From Certhia americana (Eukaryota; Chordata; Aves; Passeriformes; Certhiidae): DNA of 64,000 bases. The notes beneath the pieces are model-generated. The model was not told the DNA's origin, searched no databases, and was given only the letters and a program-made list of their open reading frames with translations. Position 1 is the first letter of the stretch. The number at the start of each line of letters is the position of its first letter. Below are positions 1 through 12,400 of this stretch, one piece after another. The stretch lies in the NCBI GenBank assembly GCA_018697195.1, contig CM031857.1:66799053-66863052 (forward strand), given 5' to 3'. Position numbers and translations under genes: made by a program.

Positions 1-252
1 GAAGCAACTGCCTAACTTCTCTTTTCAGACAGATGCAGAAGGGCATAAACAGGAATGGCATAGGCTAAGAAATCATCTGCTTATGATGAGAGGGCTCTAA
101 GTGGCATACACAGAATGTATCCTAATGACAGAAAATGGAGTTCATAGAGCAGCATCTATCTTCAGCAACAGCTTCTATTATGTGATAAAACACTACTATT
201 GAGTGTTTTTCACTCAAAGTCCCACACAACCAGTTAGAAAGAACAGACTTAC
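1..252 (-). other. TBC1D4: Intron, donor side, continuing off the left edge
   Basis: 252 bases of intron beginning with GTAAGT. I see no exon, repeat or conserved motif in it. Confidence 0.85.
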
Positions 253-411
253 CTAGATCCACAAGGATGGCATGCTGTTGAGCAGTCAGTTGTTTCAGAA
301 GTTCCTTGTAAGAGATGTCGGGAGGCTGCTGCTTGTTTGGCAGCCTGTGCCTGACCCGGTGTTGCACAGCCAAGAACTGCCAAATTTCTCCCCGACGACT
401 TTTCGGTACAC
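253..411 (-). CDS. TBC1D4: TBC1D4 exon: start of Rab-GAP (TBC) domain
   Basis: 159 bp. Acceptor is GACCTGCAG|GTGTAC and donor is GATCTAG|GTAAGT. It encodes [20 protein letters not shown], then [20 protein letters not shown] and [19 protein letters not shown] is the opening motif of TBC domains. ILVDL is the start of the IxxDxxR catalytic motif. The exon breaks inside the following Gly codon, so the arginine finger (human Arg973) is on the next exon, outside the window. Confidence 0.97.
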
Positions 412-3400
412 CTGCAGGTCAGTCGAGAAACAAGAGGCCTAAGCAGAGGGATACTTTTAGGGCTACAACAAAAGAATTTGCTATTGTCATAATTTTGGAC
501 GAACCACTCTGGAGCATCCCTTACAAAATGAACTCCACTCTGCAGTGTGTTCACTTGGTAGCCACGGCTCAGTCCCACAAGCTAAACACGAACTATGAAC
601 TTAAGGGCAATCTCACTGAGCAGTACCCTGGGCAACTGAGGTACAGATATCCCTTGCTTTGCCACTTCTGAGCTGTTAGCCTCCAGCAGGAAAAGATGCA
701 CAACTACACTCAGAATGTAGAATGACCTGTTTAGAAAAGCTGAACTGAATTCACAAGTGTAAAATACAGTGAAATCCAACTCCTCTTTTCCTTTGCAAAG
801 GGCTGCTTATGTCAGTCCATAAATGTGGAGAGATACACTCCCCTTCGATATCTAACTCTGTAAACCAACTGTTGAAAGTCAAAATGTCAACTCTGCTAAT
901 ACCTTCTAGGTAAACAACTATTTAACAAGAAAACAAGTTAAAAAAACCATATCCTTCTCCCCAACTCTGAACTGCAATCCAACAGCAAAAGACAGGGTAT
1001 CAAGGTAAACAATTTGTTGGCAGACTTCTGCAGGTCACTAACAGCAATTGCTTTATATCTATGACAATTTACTTTGGTAGCAATTTAAAATTCCCTTCTG
1101 TACTAGAGCCAGATTACACTGATTTATTTTTCAGCATCTGTAACACAGACCTGAGATTCTATGGAAGAGGGCCTCTATATATGCATTAAACTAACAAGGA
1201 CCTTTGGATACCCTCTTGGCCTATGGCTAGTCCACAGGAATATCTACTTCAAGACAAAATCCCCAGCCTTTCACTCCAGGAAATAAAATACAAAGTGACT
1301 GTATTTCAGACTCTCCAAAACTTGGCTCTGATTCCTCTTGGTTTTGGAAACAGTGGACATTATGGTCCTGCCTTCTCAGTAAGCAAGTAAAATCAGAACA
1401 TCAGAAACTCAGAGTCAATTGGATCAGATTGATCAGAAACCAAAACGTCACAATGTTGGCTGCAGAGGCTCAAAGTTCAATCTTGAATGTAATGACACAT
1501 GGAAACAAGATGTTACTTTCAGGAGTATGACTATACGTGTTTCTGTATTGCTGACATTGCAAGCTGCAGACACAGCAGAACCTATTTTCTGTTCTGCAGG
1601 AGAAGGCAGCACCTTTGTGAAAAGAAGGCAATTTTTTTGCTACTGGAAAAAGTGTATTGCTGATTTCTGCTGGTATCAGAAAGGAGCAAAAATTATGATC
1701 TTGAGACTTCAGAGGTAAAAGCCCTCCTACAAAATACCTTCTTTTAATGTGGAATGAATATCTTCCATGTCACATCGGATTTTGGCTCTGCAGTTTAGTA
1801 ACTTCTTATCCCAAATATTTATGGCATCTTTCTGACACGTGCCAACTTCATCATAGTCCAGTTTTACTTTTCTTGATTGGAGCTCATCTCTGCTTGCTAA
1901 AACATAGAACAAAAGGAAAAACACATGAAAACCAGAATATCAGAAAATTACAAGATAACAATACACAAAACCCCATTCAAGTTAGATATATCTAGACAAT
2001 AAATATAGACTGGGGATAAATACATCTACAATTCATTAGTTTATAGCTTAGATGGGGCCAGTTGCCATAAGATGTTGCATATAACAATTTAACTTCTCTT
2101 ACTGAGTCACGAGTATCAGCAATTCATGAAGCACATAAAAATATTTTTTAAAGCTTGAGGCAAAATACCCCACTCAACAAAACTTCCCAGCTCCTGCTCT
2201 GCAAAAACACCTTTGATCATTTTATTCTTGTTTATATTGAATATTACAATTGTTTGAGTATGGAAAGTCCCAAAAATATGAATGTTTGTATTAGAGATTT
2301 AGGCAAGCAAGTTAGGCAAGTCTTCTGAACTGAAATCAGTCACACTGGTTCCTCACACTGGTTCCAGTTCTTACAAGTCCCTTACGAGAGTGAAAAGAGC
2401 TCCTGGCACTGCTACCTGGTATCATCAGCCTGACTAGTGCAAACAGAATGAACCAGCATGAACCATATCCAGAAAGATACATTTGTGCTGAAGCACAAAA
2501 CTCTTGCTGTTATAAATTTAAAAGCTTTGCTGCATAGGCCTACCTGGTAGAAAATATTTATTATTCTACTTCTGAAATAAGGCTTCATTGTCACCCTGGT
2601 ATTTAATGGAGAAACAGCTTTCATTTTCATTACTAAGAAATTAACTCTGGGTATTTTCTTATTCATGAGGCACATGCAGAAAAAACACTGCTCTCATTAC
2701 TGGTATAAGACACTGAAACTAAGACTTGAATTTGTCCTAATTAAGAGAGATATGTTTAACTGTCATTGGAGTGAACTGTACATTTCACAACATCACCTCT
2801 GAGCTGCAATTGAGTTATCCCAAATTTGCCTTGATCTGTGCACACTAGTTCTTGCAGAAGCGCCCTTTCTCTTAAAAATGTATCTCCTTCCCCACCATCA
2901 CCTCCAGGTGAAAGCAAACTCTTGCTCACATTTTCATACATCCTGCAAAACAAGACCATCTGTTCCTTCACTTCAGATAATCTGTGCCAATACTGGATCA
3001 ATCCACAGGATCGTTGCCTAGCCTACTTCAAAAATGACGTATTATTTCCAAAAGTTCAATGTTACACCTCTGAGATCTTACCCACTCGAGACTACAGAGG
3101 CTCCTGTAGAAGCAGGTATTATGCAAGGTGCAGTGCACTGCCATAAAAATGGGAATTTGCAGTTCAGCTGGGGCGATTTCAAATGCTACCCTACTGGTGT
3201 ACGATTTCACCCAAGAACTCTCACTCTTGTAAGCAGCATGCAACAGATTCAAGACAGTAGTAACCTATTTCAGTGTGACAATAACTGTGCACTTAACCCT
3301 AGTGAAAACCAGCAAGTTTGCCTGATGATCATACGTACCCCCCACCTACTACCCCATCCTTGGTTGTTTTCTATGATCCTTGTTACTTTTCTACCATCTT

Positions 3401-6400
3401 TGTTAACATTTTTCCTAATCATTGCCAGGTGGCTTGCTACTTTTCCAGCTCTTGTATTTCCAGGTGACCTACTGGAAAAGAGCCTCTAGGTTCTCAGAAA
3501 AAAGAGAGGAAAAGAAAAAGAAAGCAAGTTTGTGCAATTGACAACTTACCTTCTGTAAAATAAAGAACTAATAGCATTCAAGTCTCCTCGACAGCAAAAG
3601 GAATAGGAAAAGAGGTGCTATTAATACTTTGTACGTAAAACTCAACAAATAAGTAACAGAAATCCACTAGAAGCAGTTTCAAAGAAATTCCAGTCTTCAA
3701 CCAGTCTAGTATATACAGCTAATAAATTCACAGCTAGGAACCTGGCTTCAAGTGAAGAAATTTTTCCATTTCTGTTACTACACTTCCCTTTCCTGAGATG
3801 TACATTTAATTGTAGGCTAGGATGCAAAGAACCACTCGAACCTACACTTGTTTGAAATGTATCAGCTCTGCACATGTCCTGCCCATAAAATGGCCCATGT
3901 CATAACAGCCCACAGGAAGGAAACCTAGAGATAGGTGTTGGAACAATTTACTTTTCCCCCTTCGAAAATAAGATGATGAATTCTAGTTAGCAAGAGCACC
4001 AGTTTCACCACAGGAATTAAATGAACCTAAATACAAGAATGGAGACATGCTCCACAAAGCACAAACCAAGAATGTGGGCTGGCAAATTTGTCCCAGTTTG
4101 GCATCTCCACTGCCAACTCTCTTGTTTTCACCATAAATAATCAGGTAGGAAGAACATGGTTTTAACACATCTATTACAGAATGGAAGCAAGTAACTGAGT
4201 CTTAAGGAACCAGACTGATTTAACAGTTTTCAGAACCATCAGTCACACAGGGTAGGTATAGCAAAGAGTTCGTCCCTGAGAAGCTTGAAGTATCAGAGGG
4301 AATAACATGGTATTAATCACACAGCAGATCTCCAGCTTCCTCACCCCACAAAAATAGATATGCTAAAGTGGTTTATGAGATGAAGATTTTGGCTGAAGTT
4401 CTCTCTAGATGTTCCCTATGAATCTAGGAGTTTCCACAGAATGGTGTGTCAACAGGGAGACAAACTGTGGAGAGAAACAGCACTGAGAAATACACTACAC
4501 GTGTAGGAAATACATTCAAAGGTATACACTTGTAGGGACGTGGACTTCTGTCCAGATGTTTTTCTTTCCTCTCCCTGCTTTCTCAGTAAGCTAGTCTAAA
4601 GGAGGAAAAAGAGTTAACTGAACTTAACAAGATCATTATGTTTGAAGTAGTATGGTAGTATGAAGAAGCATATAACCATATAGTTTATACAGCATAAAGG
4701 AGAAGATGAAGGCAGCAATTGTAGAGAGGACACTTGGAATTTTCAGCTTGCACCAAAAGCTTGTTAGTCTATTATAGTGAAGAACTTCTATATGCTAGGA
4801 TAGACATTGCATCCTATCTTTTTTTTGTGTAAGTCTTGACCAGTCTTAATACAATATCCTAGCCAGAAGCTCAGGCAGTTGACAATTAGAATGGTCCACT
4901 TTAGATACCTTACTAACAGCACTCAATTTTCAGCGTACAGTGCTCATGTTCCAAAAAACAGAACTTTCTGACATACCTCAAGAGCCAGTTGCTCAAAAAT
5001 CATATTTGGATTCAAGCATTAATAAATTACCACTGTGATGTGGTTAATGAAGAACAAAAAGCCTGGAGAGAAAGGCCATGAGCTGCAAAGGACTGAAACG
5101 AGATAGAAAGGGTAAGGTTTACCATACCTAAGTGTTCACACAGCATCTGTTCTCCTCACTTCACATTAGAACTCCTATACTAAGACAGATACAACACAGA
5201 TTGTAGCATCCTTTGTCTAACATGCACTCAAAAAGGAAAATTTATCACTTTCTTCTGTCACTAAGATTACTCATTTAAAGTCAGGTAGACAGAGAACCTG
5301 GTAGACTGTGAGACAGGACTAAGAAAACACAAGGTTTCTTTAGTACTGTTAACTAAAAAGTTACAGAACCACATCTCTGTTTGCGGTGCCCAACACCAGA
5401 ACAATTTTCATCTTCAGGCAGCAGAATCTGCAATGGCTTTTAGGGGTATTTTCTAAATAGCTAACCTTCCAGCTTCTGGTTTTCTTTTTCCATTCGAAGT
5501 AACAGAATTTGTTGGTGGATGGCTTTTCTCCACAGACTTTGTAGTTCTTCTGAGTTTTTCCTCTCTCCAGTTTTATCTGGACCATCCTCATTTTGCAACA
5601 CTAGAACAAGAGGGTCCTCCTCCAGAGGTGGAGCAAGAGGGGATAAGGGTAACAATTCACTTCCATCATGACAATCTGCAAAGAATCAGAAAGCTATTAC
5701 AGAAAACTCAGATTGTTTGACATATCATGAAAATCCATGTCATAGCAGAACAAAAATAGCTGTTTTTTACATTCTGCAGTGACTTGCTGATTCCAAAGAC
5801 AGAGAAAATGCAGTGCAAAAGTACAGAATTATTTTTTTTAAAGTAGTTTTGTTTACATTAATAAAGTAATATTTAAATTAGGTAGAGTTAGATAAAAGGT
5901 CACCCAGTATTTCAAACCTTTCCCCTGACACCTCCTTTCACAGTTAGCACAAGACATTTACCCATAAAGCCTCCTTTACAGTTTAGCTTGTTTATTGATA
6001 TGATTTACCACAGGTTCTACATTAAAGCTACTTTTACCATCTACTAACCTGCACTACAGAGAGTGCTGTAGTACTTTGTGGCCACTAAATATAGAGTTTG
6101 TCATTTGTTTACAGTTTTGAATTCTGACAAACAGGACTTTATGAATAACATGATTTCAGCTATTTCAGATGCTTCTACCTTAAATGGCATAAAGCTGTAA
6201 GAATTATTAACACACTCAACAGGTGCACTACAAGGACAAGATATAAAATTTACCATTTTCTGCAAACACTCCTACTATTTACACAGGTCAGGGCAAAAAT
6301 TTCCTTGCTGTCAAAAAGAATACCTTTGTCAGCAAAAGACCTGTCTCAATTTCCTTGCTACCGCAGCTATGGCAGATTGCAATTCATTCGATCTTGATGC

Positions 6401-9400
6401 CAAAATCTCTCTTCAAAGCAACAAAGACCTAAATAGTCTAAAGCCAAATGAGCACAACTGATCTCTGGCAAGGTTCTAGCATTTGTACTACCTTGTCTCC
6501 CTTCTCTCTTTCATATTATCACATCTTGCAGATCTCTACAGTATTAAGTAACAACTGCTTGTTTATTTTCTTTAAAAGCACACACAGACCTGGATGCTGC
6601 ATCTTGGAAGGAGATTTATTCATAGGTGAAGCTACCTGCAGGAATATTCTCCGCCGCCAGGAGATGCGGCGAGGTGTGAGCGTGGCCCCCGCAGCATTTA
6701 GAGATTCACTGCTGCAGAAGGTTGATGTTCTTTTCTTTCCCTCCCCATCACTGAAGGAAAGAAAAAGCAGATGGGGTATTTAAAGTCAGGATTCCTTGAA
6801 GGGAAAAAAACCCCCTTTATTAACTCTGTCTAATGTATAACCAAACCTGGAGAAGCACTTGTGGGGAAGCTTAAGAAGGCAAAGCGTGCTGTGATCTTTA
6901 CCTTGAATATTGAAGTGCACAATCGTTTTCTTGTAGCACAGTGCTGTGAAGTTTGCACTATATACCACCAGGAAGCATTCATAGCATTCATACAGGGCTT
7001 AGCTGGAAACTCAGAATAGAAGCTTAACTTTTTGAGAAGCTAAGAGAGAAACATGGTAATACTTAGCCTCTAACTTTGACAGCAACAGGTTTTGTTTTGC
7101 CATACATCAGTCTTCTGGGAGTGAGATGATGTAACACCCTAAAAGCAGAGATGGTGCTCCAATGGAGCACAACACTCCATTTAGTGCCATTTTAAATGTC
7201 ATGCTGAGCTCACAGGTGAATATTATTCAATTATGCCAATATTTCTTTGGAGACAATGTTCTGCCTTCTCCTTTAGTCTCTCTCCTAAGCTTCAAGAAGT
7301 GGATGCTTCACTTGGATAAATGCAGACACATGTCCTCATGTTTCATCTGCTGTAGGAACAGAAACTCTGCAAACAGAGGGCAGATCTTCTCCCCAGCTGC
7401 CACATAGAAATATAATTTACACATTAACTTTAATAGTATCTTATGCTGCTGGAAGAAACAAGGAAAGGATACAGGAAAGCTTTACTGGGAGGACACACCA
7501 AGTACACCTTTCTACTGACTACTGCCAGAGGAAAAGACATTTAGCTTTCATAAGTACTTGATTCTCTTTCAGAAATATTTCCGAATTTTACATTTGTGGT
7601 AGTAAATTAGGTGCACACATATTGTATATCAATAGACACACTGATTATCTGCCATAAATCCTTCCATGTAGTGTCAACAGCACAAGGCACAATTACAAGC
7701 TTTTAGGAAGAGAGCATCAAACATGGGGAGCAGTTTCTGCAGCTTCATCTTCATCACAGGGAAAACTGCTATATCAACTTAAACCTTCATCCTGTAGCAG
7801 ATTTCCATGCTATAGTGTAAGAATCCTAAAAAGTTAGATGAAAGGAAAGCCCAGCATGTTCACTATGTTTTTACTGGGAAGGCAGTTGCAGGTGATTGCA
7901 GTTTGCCAGCTGCCATTCATCCCCAGATATCTGGCTTGCACAGGAGAGATCTGCAAGGGGAGACTATGAAGTTTCAGCTACACCAGTCTACCAGCTACAC
8001 TATCTCAATCAGCATTTCATAACTAAAACTCTGTGCTGAATGAAAGCGCTGACTTCACCAAGCTAGGACCGCCTTTTTGGAGACCAAAGCTGTCACTATG
8101 GTAATGATTACAACAGCTCCCTGTTATCTGTAAGCCTGAGTGACCAACCAGACCCACTATCATATACCAAGGTATTAGACCCTCCTTCCATATCCTGCAG
8201 AGAAATAATCATGACTTCAAATTCACCTACCCAGCACAAGGCATCAACCCCTGCTTTCCTCTAAGAACAGTGCTACAGGCTGGGAGCCCTGAATGACACA
8301 TAGTCTGAATTGATCTCCACTCCTGACTTAGCTCCCGTAGTGCTGCAGTTCCCTAAAGCATCACACTATTGGTAGGTGGCCTCAGTATATCCCCATGTTG
8401 CATTAACCTAACCTTCTTTGTCTAACTCTGTGTCTTTGATCATGGGTAACCACTGCTCATGGTAGCTGAACACAGACTACTTAGATTACACTAACTCTGA
8501 ACCTATAGGTGCTGTTTTTCAAAGGTATTTCAGTCCAACAGCTCTTGGAAATGGGATACTGAGTTTGGATATATATATAGCTCTAACTTATGTTTCTATA
8601 AATAACTGTAACAGAACTACTTCTTAGTATTTCAAGTCTTACATATCATCACATGTTATAACACAAAAACTGAGTCATTCCAGAGCTTGCTAAACAGATG
8701 CTACGTAACAAAGGAATGAAAAGTTCTTTTCTATTGCTATATGCAAAAATCTATATTCGGCTACTGTGCCTCTAGATAGTCCTAGGAATAGTGTTCAATT
8801 CACAGTAGCAAAATTCACAGAAAAGTCAGAATAAGAAGGTGGCTATTTTAGGGTATGAAACTAACCTGCTTATACCATTTGAGTCATGGAGTTTACATTG
8901 GGATGAACTAATCACTTATGACTAGTTACCTCATGAAGTGTGCAAATCATACAGTTCTGAAGACCCGTACTTCTGATGTTAAATCCTCCCTTCATAAAAA
9001 TCCCCTGCTAAGCAACTAATATTAATCACCTTCTCTTTAAAAGAGTTGTCCAGTAAGTGATTCGAGGAAACTTTTGCAAGGCTCAGAAACACACCTTGTC
9101 ATATTAAACCAGGAAAACACCAAGATTTAGGAAAGGAAGGGTAGAAAGGGAGCAAAGAGAAAGGAAGCAGAGTTCTGTCATTTCAAGACAGACAACTCCT
9201 AGCTTAGTATCAGATCTGAAGGTGTAAAAAAATACCCTACGGAGCAAAAGTAGGAAGAAGTCAGAGTAAGATAGTAGTGTCTCCTACCCTAATGAAAAGA
9301 TTCAGGATGTTGATGCAAAAACCAGTTTCTCTAAATAGGGTGGGGGTAAAGAAAAAAAGTTAGCTATCAGCTCCCACAAAATGTAGAGGTTTATTAATGT

Positions 9401-12400
9401 GAGTGGAGACACTAAGCCAAAGCATCTCCAAAACAAGAAAAGCAACTTCTTAAATAGAGTTCAGTCATTGCTACTGAGAAGCAGAGCAGAGTTTTCACTA
9501 CCACCTAAGCAGACATCTTAGGTGGACATCTTCCCATCTAAGTGGGAAACATGCTGCAAGGTCACCTAGTGGAAGAATCTCTGGAAAAACATAACAATGT
9601 AATACTCTGTATTTAAGACTTATGCATCACAACTCAGTTTGGAGAATGAATAATCCTCTGTAGGGTTACCTACTCTACACTTCTGACCCAATACAGAAAC
9701 CAAAACACATTTAGCAGCTTATAACAATAAAAAATTAACAGCTGTAAATTATGTCTCAAATATTTCAGTCTCCATTCTCATCCTTAAACTGTTCCAAGCA
9801 ATAACCCAAGTACTCAAGAGTACAGAGTACTGATCATGTACGATTTTATCTCAGGTAACTGCAACTGCAACTCATTTTCACCCATTCAGTATCATCAGAT
9901 AATGCATAGCATGAAGATGAGACAGCTACTTTACGGGAAGAAAATAAAAAGGAAAGAAAGAAGACATCTCAATAAATTGGTCAGATTACAAATATGCTTA
10001 TTGCTTGGTTTTAATTATCTAAATCTCTTCCCAGAACTGTTCTTTAAAATGCTCCCAAAGACTGCTATTTAAAAACCCACAACTCTACCCCATTTCTTGT
10101 GAACTCTTTACATAATACTTACCTGAATTATTTTGCACTTGAGTCCATGAAAGCCAAACGATTTGTGAATAATACTGTTGTTGCTCATGCCACAACTTGT
10201 ATTCTTCCCTATTTTGGTTTCATTCCAACTTCTCTTCTTGATTGTTCTAAGTAGCAATTGAATCAATACAACCTACTTTGCAATTTGGAGGCTAAGATAA
10301 CACAAAATCCCCTAGATCAAGTACAGAATTCAACTTCCCAGCACTTAAGCTGGCAAAAACCTATGCACAATACTAATACAGGAAGTATTCCTCTCATCTG
10401 GGAAAAAGAAAAACTAGTTTCCATCAGTTTACACCCCTCTATTGGTTCTCACTCTTGTGATGTATTTTTATTCTGAATAATTACTTTCTGCTATTTTGTT
10501 TAAAGAATATTCTCAAGTATTTTACTTCCATCATGAGACACAAAGCTGTTTTAAAAAAAGGAATCTGTTCAAATTCAAATTCAGCTTAAATTATCCTTGC
10601 ACAGCAGCACAATCAATAGAGAAATTGTGCGCTAGCCAAACCTACACTGAAGGTTGTTCCATTTTTAAATTGCTGCTTTTGTGTTTATATTAAAAAGCCT
10701 TATTTGACTTTATGTAAGGATTTTTTTTAATCCTTATCTGCAATTCTGTTCAATGCTGCGCAACACACTTGTCAAAAGTCAAGATTATGTGGAGACCATT
10801 TCCAGTCTAGCCTTCTCTCCAGAGAAATGTATTGGCAATGCCAAAAAAAAATTCTGAAGGCACCTATAAATATTATGTTGATCCCAAAATTTACTATAAA
10901 ATTATTTTTACTATAAATTTACTATATTGTTCATTCCTTGAAAAAAAGGAACTGTATGGGGGGGCTGTAACTAAATGATCTTTATGGTCCCTTGCAACCC
11001 AAACCATTCTGTGATTTAATTAAAAAACTAAAAAACAAATGAAAACAAACAAACAAAAAACAATCCAACAAAAAAATCCCATGTCATTCTACAACATTCT
11101 CTTTGCATCAGCCCGACTGCTACAATTTGAAAATCTTTATAAAATGAATTCCCACTGAAACTGTCTCTGCTCTTGCACATTAAAGTTTGCCAGAACACCA
11201 AGAAAAGCTGCCTACTGCATCATGTGTAATCTCAAAGCTATATGATAAAGAAGTGAGACTCTACAGGAGTTTTCTCCAGTGCAACAGGAATTCTGCACCT
11301 CATGAATGTGTAGTAACCAGGATTATTGTGGAAAATGCACTGAAGTTTTAATTAGGGTTCCTAACAGTCAAGCAGTTCAGTCTGCAGATTGCAAAGCACT
11401 GACACACTATACTTAATTCCAACTTATCACACGCTCCCTCACATGAGAATGCTAAGAACACCTCACACTGATCCTACTGGGATAGATGGTGGTAATCTCT
11501 GAGAAAGAGAACCAAAGGAAAAAAATCCCAACAAGCCAAAGAAGAAACCCACAAGAAAGAACATACCGTAAAAAATGAGAACTTCCTTTCATTCCTAAAC
11601 CTGATGGCATAACATATATTTGCAAGTTTTAGCCACTGTCAGTTGGACAATATATTTCATTCTCCATTAGACAGCTAAAGTGATGGATTACTTCAGTGAC
11701 CCTTATCACATCAGCATTATTCACTCAGCACTTCTTTCTGACTACATCTGTTGTATTCCCTTCACAAACCCAACTAGATGCTAACAATGCACTCCTACTA
11801 TTGCAATTTCCTCATCATGACAGTTCAAGCCCAGCTGCTCCCAAGCAAGACCTATAGCTAATGAGATTCCATTTTCACAAGAGCATCCATACAAGCTAAA
11901 GATCAAATGATATCAGAAATATGTATACTGTAAAATCTAAGTAGAAACATGGTGGTCTTCTGGGAATTATTCCTTGAAGACCTCCCTCCGACTTGTAAGA
12001 GTTCAAAACTCCATTATAATGAAACACAGTGCCTTGGCCTGCCTGCATAACCAATTCCAAAAACAGTATCTCAGAAATTTCAGTTTGGAATTATCTGGCA
12101 TTAAAATACAGTTTTCATACAATACTCAATCCTTCATTCCCCAGACTCAGAAAGCTGGGTTTAATGGTGTCTACTGCCTGTACAAACTGAGCTGTGCATT
12201 GGTTCAGCTTGGACCAACTCTGCTATCTAAAGGGAACACAGAAACAAAGCTGGACTGGAACCCAAATTAGAGGTAGTCTGCAAGAGACAGGTTTGGGGGG
12301 TTTTTGCCACTTTTCATAGCTTTGCTTTTCACAAATCCTCTTCAACTGGAAGTTAATTATTTGTTAATTCTCTCTAAACATCTCACAGTTAGTATCACCC

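Noticed and set aside
3034..3489. 151-codon plus-strand frame in an intron
   Set aside because: No recognisable domain, no promoter or splice support, and overlapping frames on both strands are similarly open.
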